DNA from: Pelagibacteraceae bacterium
GTDB taxonomy: Bacteria; Pseudomonadota; Alphaproteobacteria; Pelagibacterales; Pelagibacteraceae
Assembly: GCA_016764285.1 (NCBI GenBank)
Contig: JAESSC010000061.1
Coordinates: forward strand, 16,356-24,787
Direction: 5' to 3'
DNA length: 8,432 nucleotides
Shown here: one piece after another, positions 1 to 6,614 of the stretch
How the letters are laid out: each line of letters starts with the position of its first letter
Position numbering within the stretch: the first letter of the stretch is position 1
Program-made: the position numbers and the translations under genes
The notes under the pieces: generated by a model
The model's input: only the letters and a program-made list of their open reading frames with translations
The model's database searches: none
Told to the model about the DNA's origin: nothing

Positions 1-48
1 GCAGGTTACAATAAAGTTGGAATGCCTAATCCAAAAAATATGTCTTAG
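1..48 (+). CDS. Possible 3' end of an unidentified convergent gene (partial)
   Basis: Frame 1 of the plus strand is open from the window edge to a TAG at 46-48 and reads [15 protein letters not shown]. Codon third positions are mostly A or T, as in the neighbouring genes. If real, it is the C-terminal tail of a gene converging on pnp, and the two stop codons interlock over 45-48. I do not recognise the protein. Fifteen codons without a stop can arise by chance, and a second plus-strand frame is also open to about position 63, so this is a tentative call. It is supported mainly by the dense packing of genes here and the absence of any other use for these bases. Confidence 0.35.
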   Translation, partial: AGYNKVGMPNPKNMS

Positions 49-2117
49 GCTACAGCTTGTTTGATAGATAATTTAACTTTACCTCTATCAAATCCAATTA
101 CTTTAACAGTAACTTCATCGCCTTCTTTAACAACATCGGTAACTTTAGCTACTCTTTTAGGAGCAAGTTCTGATATGTGAACTAGACCATCTTGTTTACC
201 TAAGAAATTTACAAAAGCTCCAAATTCCATAATTTTAATTACTTTACCTTTATAAATTTTATTCATTTCAGGCTTAGCAATAATGTCTTTGATCATTTTC
301 ATTGCTTTATGTCTAGATTCTTCATCTGGAGCAGCTACAGTTACTTCGCCTGTGTCTTTTACATCTACTTTTGCTCCCGATAGCTCAACAATTTCTCTTA
401 TAGTTGCTCCACCTTTTCCAATTACGGCTGCTATATCTTTTTTATCAACCATAACTGTTTCTATTTTTGGAGTATATTTAGAAACTGTATCTCTTGAGCC
501 AGTTAAAGCTTTTGCCATCTCACCTAAGATATGAATTCTGCCATCTTTAGCTTGTGATAATGCTTGGTCCATTATTTCAAAGGTTATTCCTGTTATTTTA
601 ATATCCATTTGTAAAGAAGTAATGCCATCTTTAGTACCAGCTACTTTAAAATCCATATCTCCTAAGTGATCTTCGTCACCTAGAATATCTGAAAGAACTG
701 AAAAATCATCTCCTTCTTTAATTAATCCCATAGCTATACCTGCTACAGAATCTTTCATTGGTACACCTGCATCCATTAACGCTAAAGATGCGCCACAAAC
801 TGTAGCCATTGAAGAAGATCCGTTTGACTCGGTAATTTCAGATACAATTCTGTAAGTATATGGAAATTTTTCTTGTGCTGGCAATGATGAATTTAGTGCT
901 CTCCAAGCTAATTTGCCATGGCCGATTTCTCTTCTGCCAGTACCAATTCTACCAACTTCACCAACAGAAAAAGGAGGGAAGTTATAGTGAAGCATAAATC
1001 TATTTCTCTTTAACCCCTCAAGGCTTTCAACTCTTTGTTCATCTTCTGAGGTTCCTAAGGTTAGTGTTACTAAAGCTTGTGTCTCTCCCCTTGTAAACAA
1101 AGCCGATCCATGAGTTCTTGGTAAAACACCAACTTGACAATCAATTTGTCTTACATCAGTTAATGAACGTCCATCAATTCTCGATTTGTTTTTTAAGATG
1201 TCAGTTCTAACAATTTTCTTTTCAACTTTTTTTAAAGTCATTGAAATATCTAAATCAGAATAAGTTTCGTCACCTTCAAACATTTCTTTACATTTGGTTG
1301 TAATTTCACCAATTAAATTGGATCTTTCTTGTTTGTCTTTAATAGAAAATGCTTTTGTTAAGTCTTTTTTAAAGCTATCTGAAATTTTCTTTTCTAATTC
1401 AGATAAATCTTTCTTTTCAACAACCCACTGTTCTTTGCCACAATCTTTTACTAACTTTTCAATTGCTTCAATAACTGGAACAAATTTTTCATGTCCAAAT
1501 TTAACTGCATCTAACATTACTTTTTCTGATAAACCTGATGCTTCAGATTCTACCATTAAAACTGCATCTTTAGTTCCAGCAACTACTAAATCTAATTTAG
1601 ATTTTTCAATTTCTTCTTTAGATGGATTTAATACATACTTGTCATCTATATAACCAACTCTTGAAGCTCCAACTGGTCCTTGAAAAGGCATTCCAGATAT
1701 TGCTAGTGCTGCTGAACATGCAATTATAGATAATACATCTGGTTCATTTACACCATCATATGAAAGTACTGTTGGTAAAACTTGCACTTCATTTCTAAAT
1801 TCTTCTGGAAACAAAGGTCTAATAGGTCTGTCTATTAATCGCGAAATTAACGTCTCAGCTTCTGTTGGTCTTGCTTCTCTTTTAAAATATCCACCAGGAA
1901 TTTTACCCGCTGCATAATATTTTTCCTGATAATTTACCTGTAATGGAAAATAATCCATTTCTGGATTAACTTTTTTTTCACCCACCGCTGTTGCCATTAC
2001 TACTGTTTCTCCACATGTAGCAATAATTGCACCATCTGCTTGTCTTGCTATTTTTCCTGTTTCTAAAATTATTTTTTTTCCGTCAACTTCTATTTCTTGT
2101 TTTGATATTTTAAACAT
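45..2117 (-). CDS. pnp: Polyribonucleotide nucleotidyltransferase (PNPase)
   Basis: PNPase is a trimeric 3'-to-5' phosphorolytic exoribonuclease that degrades mRNA in the cytoplasm, releasing nucleoside diphosphates. The 690-residue length is close to the usual ~700, and the full domain set is visible: RNase PH core 1 (about 1-220), helical linker (about 230-308), RNase PH core 2 (about 312-545), KH (about 553-615, GKGG at 567-570) and S1 (about 619-688). Core 2 carries GRREIGHG at 394-401, the phosphate-binding GSSSMA at 433-438 and the metal ligands D483, D489 and K491, which align with E. coli D486, D492 and K494. The core-1 RNA-binding loop is YFKR at 77-80 rather than the E. coli FFRR, a conservative change. 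The ATG directly follows the rpsO stop codon (TAAATG), with a good Shine-Dalgarno inside the last rpsO codons. It is last in the cluster, and no terminator is seen in the 44 bases downstream. Confidence 0.98.
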   Translation of the reverse strand: MFKISKQEIEVDGKKIILETGKIARQADGAIIATCGETVVMATAVGEKKVNPEMDYFPLQVNYQEKYYAAGKIPGGYFKREARPTEAETLISRLIDRPIRPLFPEEFRNEVQVLPTVLSYDGVNEPDVLSIIACSAALAISGMPFQGPVGASRVGYIDDKYVLNPSKEEIEKSKLDLVVAGTKDAVLMVESEASGLSEKVMLDAVKFGHEKFVPVIEAIEKLVKDCGKEQWVVEKKDLSELEKKISDSFKKDLTKAFSIKDKQERSNLIGEITTKCKEMFEGDETYSDLDISMTLKKVEKKIVRTDILKNKSRIDGRSLTDVRQIDCQVGVLPRTHGSALFTRGETQALVTLTLGTSEDEQRVESLEGLKRNRFMLHYNFPPFSVGEVGRIGTGRREIGHGKLAWRALNSSLPAQEKFPYTYRIVSEITESNGSSSMATVCGASLALMDAGVPMKDSVAGIAMGLIKEGDDFSVLSDILGDEDHLGDMDFKVAGTKDGITSLQMDIKITGITFEIMDQALSQAKDGRIHILGEMAKALTGSRDTVSKYTPKIETVMVDKKDIAAVIGKGGATIREIVELSGAKVDVKDTGEVTVAAPDEESRHKAMKMIKDIIAKPEMNKIYKGKVIKIMEFGAFVNFLGKQDGLVHISELAPKRVAKVTDVVKEGDEVTVKVIGFDRGKVKLSIKQAVA

Positions 2118-2366
2118 TTATTTCCTTAAATTTAGTTTTTCAATTACGTTTTTATATGAATCTATTTTAGTTTTTTTCAAATAATCCAATAATTTTTTTC
2201 TTCTATTTACTGCTTTTAGCAAACCAACAGACGAATGTTTATCCTTCTTGGATTTCTTTATATGTTTGGATAAATTTTCAATTTTATTTGTTAGTTGAAC
2301 AACTTGCACTTCTGAAGATCCAGTGTCCTTTTCGTGCAGTGCTAATTCTTTTACTTTTTTTGTCAT
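2118..2366 (-). CDS. rpsO: 30S ribosomal protein S15
   Basis: S15 is a primary 16S rRNA-binding protein that nucleates assembly of the 30S platform. The 82 residues align with the E. coli protein throughout: the DTGSSEVQV block at 14-22, and KKDKHSSVGLL at 40-50 followed by NRRKKLLDYL. The rRNA-contacting residues of E. coli S15 have counterparts: T15, G16 and Q21, then H35, D42 and S45. The protein is seven residues shorter than E. coli S15 (89), and all of the loss is in the N-terminal helix. The start is fixed, because an in-frame TAA sits at 2379-2381 with no alternative start codon in between. A Shine-Dalgarno overlaps the rbfA stop, so translation is probably coupled to rbfA. Confidence 0.97.
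   Translation of the reverse strand: MTKKVKELALHEKDTGSSEVQVVQLTNKIENLSKHIKKSKKDKHSSVGLLKAVNRRKKLLDYLKKTKIDSYKNVIEKLNLRK
2122..2127 (-). promoter_or_regulatory. Shine-Dalgarno of pnp, inside rpsO
   Basis: AAGGAA lies four bases before the pnp ATG and within the final codons and stop region of rpsO. It supports the pnp start at 2117 and suggests that ribosomes finishing rpsO can re-initiate on pnp. The overlap leaves no untranslated spacer between the two genes. Confidence 0.7.
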
Positions 2367-2370
2367 GTTT

Positions 2371-2376
2371 TTCCTT
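2371..2376 (-). promoter_or_regulatory. Shine-Dalgarno of rpsO, overlapping the rbfA stop
   Basis: AAGGAA begins within the TAA stop codon of rbfA and lies four bases before the rpsO ATG. It decides the short rpsO start and points to coupled translation of rbfA and rpsO. Confidence 0.65.
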
Positions 2377-2740
2377 ATTTATGTGTTTGTTTTATTAAGT
2401 TTTCAATTTTTGCAGCGTAATCAAATGACTCGTCCTTAACAAATAGAAGTTTGGGAAGAAACTTTATTGTTATTTTTTTTGACAATACTTTTCTAACCAC
2501 AAATGAAAATTCTTTTAATTTATCGATTACTTCTTGAGCATTTTTTCCACCTAAAGGTAATACAAATGTTTTCGCAGTTTTAAGATCTCGGCTCATTCTT
2601 ACTTCTGTAACTGTAATTTCTCTTGTTTCAAGATTAGGTAGCTTTGCTTCATCTCTTAAAAAAATCATTCCTAAAGCTTGTTTTATCATTTCTCCTACTT
2701 TTAATTGTCTTTGTGTAACTGGTTTTCCAAGTTTGTTCAT
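2375..2740 (-). CDS. rbfA: Ribosome-binding factor A (RbfA)
   Basis: RbfA is a small KH-like protein that binds immature 30S subunits and helps late 16S rRNA maturation, notably during cold adaptation. The 121-residue length is typical. Family features visible are the N-terminal RQLKVGEMIKQAL helix (11-23), the strand ITVTEVRMSRDLKTAKTFV (42-60, matching the conserved VxVTxVxxSxDLxxAxxxV pattern), and the C-terminal block IKFLPKLLFVKDESFD (92-107) followed by an amphipathic helix. The ATG lies four bases after the infB stop. The only ribosome-binding candidate is a purine stretch (AAGAGAAG) in the last infB codons, so initiation may depend on coupling to infB. In many relatives truB follows rbfA, but here rpsO does. 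Confidence 0.95.
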   Translation of the reverse strand: MNKLGKPVTQRQLKVGEMIKQALGMIFLRDEAKLPNLETREITVTEVRMSRDLKTAKTFVLPLGGKNAQEVIDKLKEFSFVVRKVLSKKITIKFLPKLLFVKDESFDYAAKIENLIKQTHK

Positions 2741-2744
2741 AATA

Positions 2745-4955
2745 TTAAATACTTCTCTTGGTTACTGTTGAATTATAAACTTCAATTATATCTTTTTCCT
2801 GAAAATCATTAAAATCTTTGATTGTAATACCACACTCCAAGCCAGCAGAAACTTGTTTTGCTTGATTTTTTTCTCTGTAGATAGATCCTATTTTACCATT
2901 AAATACTATTGTACCATCTCTGATTACTCGAGCATTTGAATCTTGCAATATTTCACCTTCAATTACCTTGGACCCAGCAACTTTGCCAACTTTCGAAACT
3001 TTAAATATTTCAAGAATTTCTGCTGATCCAATAGTTTTTTCTTGAACATCTGGTGTTAATAAGTCTGACATTTTATTTTTAATAAAATCTAATACTTCAT
3101 AAATTATATTATAAAAATGAATTGATATTTTTTCTTGTTCTGCAAGTATTTTTGCTTCTTTGCTTGGCTTAACATTAAATGCAATGAGGACTGCATTTGA
3201 TGCTTTAGTTAATGAAACATCTGTTTCAGTTACCATTCCAATATCAGATAATATTATTTTTGGCTTAACTTCATCATGTTTAATTTGAGAAATGGCATTT
3301 TTTATTGCCTCTGATGACCCGTGAACATCAGATTTAATAATTATATTTAACTCTTCTGATGTTTTGTCTTTAAATGCTGAATCTTGTGTGACGAAAGTTA
3401 AAGGATTCTTTCCTTCTTGTTTTTCTTGAACTCTTGCATCACAAAGAGATTTTGCCTCTTTTTCGCTTTCTAAAACTACAAAGTCATCCCCTGCTTTAGC
3501 AGCTCCATTGATGCCTAATACTTCTGTAGGAGTAGCAGGATAAGCATCATTTACGTTTTTTCCTATATCATTAATTATTGCTCTAACTTTTCCCCATTTT
3601 AAACCACTTACAAAATAGTTACCTTTTTTTAAAGTACCAGAAGTTATAATAACATTTACTATCGGTCCTCTACCAACATCAATTTTAGACTCTAAAACTA
3701 TTCCAGTTGCTTTTGAATCATAATTTGTTTTTAAGTCTAACAATTCAGCTTGAAGTAAAACTGACTCGATTAATTTATCTAAATTCTGTTTTGTTTTTGC
3801 TGAAATTTCAACCATTAAAGTATCCCCTGATAGTTCTTCAGCAATTAATTCATGTTCAAGTAATTGATTTTTTATTTTTTGGGGATCCGCATCTGGTAAA
3901 TCACATTTATTAATTGCAACCACTATTGGAACATTTGCTGCTTTTGCATGTTTAATAGATTCTACCGTTTGCGGTTTTACTCCATCATCTGCAGCTACTA
4001 CTAAAATAACTATATCAGTCAACTTTGAACCTCTGGCTCTCATTTCTGTAAATGCAGCATGACCAGGCGTATCTATAAATGTAATTTTATTAGAATTATA
4101 ATTAATTTGATATGCTCCTATATGTTGAGTAATGCCTCCAAATTCTCCTGAAACAACATTTGATTTTCTTAGAACATCTAATACTGATGTTTTTCCATGA
4201 TCAACATGACCCATAACAGTAACAATTGGCGGACGACTTTTTAAATTTTCTGTTTTAACTTCTTTTATTTTTTCTATAATTTCTTCAGCTTTTTGCTCTT
4301 TAATTGGATTGTGACCAAATTCTTGAACCAAATATTCAGCTATATCTGCATTAATGCTATGATTAATGGTTGCAGTAACTCCCATCCCCATAAGATGTTT
4401 GATAATATTACTTGATTGTTCCGCCATTCTATTTGCTAATTCTCGAATGGTAATTACTTCTGGTATTTTAACGTCCCTCTTTACAGGTTTTAAATGATCT
4501 TTATTTTCTTCTTTTTTTAAATCTCTATTTTCTTTTTGTTTTGCTCTCCTTAATGAAGCTAAACTTCTTCCTCTTGCCTCTGTATCTTCATCACTTAAAG
4601 CTCTAGATATAGTTAATTTTAATTCACGCTTTTTTGAACCCAATTTACCTTTTTGAGGAAGTTCACCTTTCAATCTTCTAGTTGCACGTTGTTCAGCCAA
4701 TTTTCTTTTTTCAAAATGATTAGATGGTGTAGGAGATGGTTTAGAAAATACTGTTGCTTTAGAAGTTGTAAAAGATTTTGATTTAAAAGAAGTTTCTTGT
4801 TTATTATTTTTTGGAAAGCGAGGTTTATTTCCAAATCTGCCCAGTTTCTTTTCGATTATAACTGAATTTTTTCCTTTTGATTTTGCTAGCTCAATATTGC
4901 TTATGGTTTTTGTTGAACTCCCAGAAATTGTTAATTTTGTTTTTTTTTTCTCCAT
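2745..4955 (-). CDS. infB: Translation initiation factor IF-2
   Basis: IF-2 is the GTPase that brings fMet-tRNA to the 30S P site and promotes subunit joining. At 736 residues it is shorter than E. coli IF-2 (890), because the N-terminal extension is shorter. In order: an IF2-associated-like segment (about 6-38), a lysine/arginine-rich low-complexity linker to about 160 containing SRALSDEDTEARGRSLASL (117-135), a segment of a kind seen in alphaproteobacterial IF-2, the IF2_N domain (about 163-215), the G domain (G1 GHVDHGKT 249-256, G2 region GGITQHIG 273-280, G3 DTPGH 295-299, G4 NKCD 349-352, G5 SAK 385-387), then domains II, III and IV with the fMet-tRNA-binding end near 640-728. The start lies 10 bases after the nusA stop behind a weak GAGA-type ribosome-binding site. 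Codons 3-6 contain a run of ten A residues. The ylxR gene often found between nusA and infB is absent. Confidence 0.98.
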   Translation of the reverse strand: MEKKKTKLTISGSSTKTISNIELAKSKGKNSVIIEKKLGRFGNKPRFPKNNKQETSFKSKSFTTSKATVFSKPSPTPSNHFEKRKLAEQRATRRLKGELPQKGKLGSKKRELKLTISRALSDEDTEARGRSLASLRRAKQKENRDLKKEENKDHLKPVKRDVKIPEVITIRELANRMAEQSSNIIKHLMGMGVTATINHSINADIAEYLVQEFGHNPIKEQKAEEIIEKIKEVKTENLKSRPPIVTVMGHVDHGKTSVLDVLRKSNVVSGEFGGITQHIGAYQINYNSNKITFIDTPGHAAFTEMRARGSKLTDIVILVVAADDGVKPQTVESIKHAKAANVPIVVAINKCDLPDADPQKIKNQLLEHELIAEELSGDTLMVEISAKTKQNLDKLIESVLLQAELLDLKTNYDSKATGIVLESKIDVGRGPIVNVIITSGTLKKGNYFVSGLKWGKVRAIINDIGKNVNDAYPATPTEVLGINGAAKAGDDFVVLESEKEAKSLCDARVQEKQEGKNPLTFVTQDSAFKDKTSEELNIIIKSDVHGSSEAIKNAISQIKHDEVKPKIILSDIGMVTETDVSLTKASNAVLIAFNVKPSKEAKILAEQEKISIHFYNIIYEVLDFIKNKMSDLLTPDVQEKTIGSAEILEIFKVSKVGKVAGSKVIEGEILQDSNARVIRDGTIVFNGKIGSIYREKNQAKQVSAGLECGITIKDFNDFQEKDIIEVYNSTVTKRSI

Positions 4956-4965
4956 TTATCATCTC

Positions 4966-6519
4966 TCAATTCTTATAAATTTTATCTCTGGCAGACATAA
5001 TTAAATCATCAGCTTCTTTTTTAGACAAAGCAAAATCTTCTAAACATCCTTTAATTTTAACTCTTTCTCCTTTAACTATATCATAAGCACCTGTAAGTTC
5101 ATCTGAAGCAAAGTCTGCAAAATCATTAAGAGTTAAAATCTTTTGTTCACCAAGAGTAACTAACATTCCAGGTGTCAAACCTTCATGATTAATTAAATCA
5201 TTATCTAGTCCAAGATCTTTAATTTTTTTTGAAATTTCCTCTTGATCTTTTTGATGAAATTCTTTTGCTCTTTCAATAAGTTCTTTTGCTGTTTCTTCTT
5301 CTATACCTTCAATTTTTGTTAAACCTTCTACTGAACTGTCTTTTATATCATCTATGGAAGAAAATCCTTCAGCAACCAATAATTGACCTAAAGTTTCATC
5401 TAATTCTAGATTCTTAATAAAATTATCGGTTTTTTCTTTAAATTCTATTTGTCTTCTTTCAGTATCTTCCTGGTCTGTCATTATGTTGATTTCATAATTT
5501 AAAAGTTTAGTTGCTAATCTCACATTCTGTCCTCTTCTACCAATTGCTTTACTTAGATTTTCTTCAGTAAGAATTACATCTAATTTTTTTATTTCATTAT
5601 CTACATTAACTCTTTGAATTTCTGCAGGCGATAAAGCATTTGATACTACTACTGCAGGATCATCTGACCAACTTACTATATCAATTTTTTCTCCTTGTAA
5701 TTCATTAACTACTGCTTGTACTCTACTTCCTCTCATCCCAACACATGCTCCAACCGGATCCAAAGATGTATCGATAGCTTTAACACATATTTTACCTCTA
5801 CTACCAGGATCTCGTGCTGATGATTTTATTTCTATCAATCCATCGTAAATTTCGGGTACCTCTTGTATAAATAATTTTTCCATAAATTTTGGATGTGCTC
5901 TAGAAAGAAAAATTTGTTGACCTCTTGGTTCCCTTCTGACATCAAGACAGTAAGCTTTTACTCTATCTCCAGCTTTAATGTTTTCTCTAGGAATCATTTC
6001 GTTTTTTTGAATAATTCCCTCAGCCTTTCCAAGATCAACTATTATATTGCCAAATTCTAATCTCTTAACTATTCCACTTAAAATTGTATCCTTTTTATCA
6101 ATAAAGTCATTGTATTGTCTTTCTCTCTCTGCTTCTCTTACATTATGGCTAATAACTTGTTTTGCTGTTTGTGCAGCAATTCTCCCAAAATCAAAAGAGG
6201 GTAACGGTTGTAAAACTTCATCACCAATTTTTTTACTTTTGTTTTCTTCATTTAATACTGTTGCTTCATCTAAACTTATTTCTAGATTTGTATTTTCTGG
6301 TTTTTCAACAATTGTTAATTTTCTAAAAATTCCAATATCTCCATTATCTCTATTAATCAAAACTTTAATATCATTTTCAGATCCAAATTTTGATTTTGCA
6401 GCTTTTGCAATTCCGCTTTCTATGGAATCTATGATTAATTCTTTATCAATTGATTTCTCTAAAGCTACCGCTTCAGCTATTCTCAATAATTCAAGTTTAT
6501 CTGCTCTTCTATTTAACAT
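4966..6519 (-). CDS. nusA: Transcription termination/antitermination factor NusA
   Basis: NusA binds RNA polymerase and nascent RNA, and modulates pausing, intrinsic and Rho termination and antitermination. The 517 residues contain the polymerase-binding N-terminal domain (about 1-135, opening with the conserved LLRIAEAVALEKSIDKE), S1 (about 142-206), KH1 (DPVGACVGMRGSRVQAVV, 254-271, loop GMRG), KH2 (IGRRGQNVRLA, 326-336, loop GRRG) and two C-terminal acidic/HhH-type repeats (about 370-420 and 440-512). The duplicated C-terminal repeats resemble the proteobacterial form. The start is fixed by an in-frame TGA nine bases upstream (6526-6528) and by GGAGT at proper spacing. It is the first gene of the nusA-infB-rbfA-rpsO-pnp run. 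Its leader carries an intrinsic-terminator-like hairpin that transcripts must cross. The rimP gene that usually precedes nusA is not here. Confidence 0.98.
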   Translation of the reverse strand: MLNRRADKLELLRIAEAVALEKSIDKELIIDSIESGIAKAAKSKFGSENDIKVLINRDNGDIGIFRKLTIVEKPENTNLEISLDEATVLNEENKSKKIGDEVLQPLPSFDFGRIAAQTAKQVISHNVREAERERQYNDFIDKKDTILSGIVKRLEFGNIIVDLGKAEGIIQKNEMIPRENIKAGDRVKAYCLDVRREPRGQQIFLSRAHPKFMEKLFIQEVPEIYDGLIEIKSSARDPGSRGKICVKAIDTSLDPVGACVGMRGSRVQAVVNELQGEKIDIVSWSDDPAVVVSNALSPAEIQRVNVDNEIKKLDVILTEENLSKAIGRRGQNVRLATKLLNYEINIMTDQEDTERRQIEFKEKTDNFIKNLELDETLGQLLVAEGFSSIDDIKDSSVEGLTKIEGIEEETAKELIERAKEFHQKDQEEISKKIKDLGLDNDLINHEGLTPGMLVTLGEQKILTLNDFADFASDELTGAYDIVKGERVKIKGCLEDFALSKKEADDLIMSARDKIYKN

Positions 6520-6527
6520 TTTTCTTC

Positions 6528-6532
6528 ACTCC
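6528..6532 (-). promoter_or_regulatory. Shine-Dalgarno of nusA
   Basis: GGAGT lies eight bases before the nusA ATG and directly abuts the T tract of the upstream hairpin. Together with the in-frame TGA at 6526-6528 it fixes the nusA start. Its position means a nusA mRNA with this site must begin within or upstream of the hairpin. Confidence 0.75.
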
Positions 6533-6559
6533 AAAAAAAAATGGGCCGAGGCCCATTTT
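6533..6559 (-). terminator. Intrinsic terminator-like hairpin between metK and nusA (possible nusA attenuator)
   Basis: On the minus strand the arms ATGGGCC and GGCCCAT (6550-6556 and 6541-6547) are perfectly complementary and separated by only two bases, so the loop probably opens to four. AAA/TTT pairs could extend the stem to ten base pairs. A run of nine T residues (6533-6541) follows, which is the classic Rho-independent arrangement in this orientation. It stands out as the only GC-rich patch in an AT-rich gap. It can end lnt-metK transcripts. Because it lies immediately 5' of the nusA ribosome-binding site, it may also control read-through into the nusA operon. The plus-strand reading has only four T residues after the stem and is a poorer terminator. 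Confidence 0.85.
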
Positions 6560-6569
6560 GAAATTTCAA
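6558..6569. repeat. 12-bp perfect palindrome TTGAAATTTCAA in the nusA leader
   Basis: The sequence is identical on both strands and touches the upstream foot of the hairpin. It could be a small operator or part of an alternative leader fold; an overlapping TTTCA/TGAAA pair (6565-6569 and 6579-6583) also exists. Both elements are AT-rich, so chance is a real alternative. Confidence 0.35.
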
Positions 6570-6581
6570 CAATGTAACTGA

Positions 6582-6609
6582 AATATAGGTGTTTTTTTTA
6601 CATTTTCAA
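6582..6609 (-). promoter_or_regulatory. Candidate sigma-70-type promoter for the nusA operon
   Basis: On the minus strand TTGAAA (6604-6609) is followed after 16 bases by TATATT (6582-6587), a reasonable match to -35 and -10 elements. Initiation would fall near 6575, leaving a leader of roughly 55 bases that contains the palindrome, the terminator-like hairpin and the nusA ribosome-binding site. AT-rich sequence yields such matches by chance, so the call rests mainly on this being the only non-coding gap upstream of nusA. Confidence 0.3.
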
Positions 6610-6614
6610 CTTAT

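Noticed and set aside
283..1653. Plus-strand open frames at 283-534 and 1294-1653 inside pnp
   Set aside because: They are antisense to a well-supported pnp, their translations are serine/leucine-rich low-complexity typical of reversed AT-rich coding DNA, and no family motif is visible.
3707..3913. Plus-strand open frame inside infB
   Set aside because: It is antisense to the IF2 G domain/domain II coding region, with no ribosome-binding site or recognisable motif.
4501..4955. Lysine/arginine-rich low-complexity N-terminal region of infB as a separate gene or foreign insertion
   Set aside because: It is continuous in frame with IF2, and basic, variable linkers are normal in IF2 N-termini. 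Base composition matches the rest of the window.
6509..6556. Minus-strand 15-codon upstream frame (MGLGPFFFGVKKNVK) starting in the hairpin and overlapping the nusA start
   Set aside because: It has no Shine-Dalgarno, its start codon is buried in the stem, and the coding is explained by the hairpin arms and T tract. Probably chance.
6047..6577. 176-codon plus-strand open frame covering the nusA 5' end and the gap
   Set aside because: It mirrors conserved NusA N-terminal and S1 coding sequence, and its serine/leucine-rich product has no recognisable domain. It starts inside nusA and reads through the hairpin. Antisense shadow.
6520..6614. SAM riboswitch or tRNA in the metK-nusA gap
   Set aside because: The gap is downstream of metK and lies before nusA, which has no known SAM regulation. 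No cloverleaf, T-loop motif or recognisable riboswitch core is visible; the only strong structure is the terminator-like hairpin.
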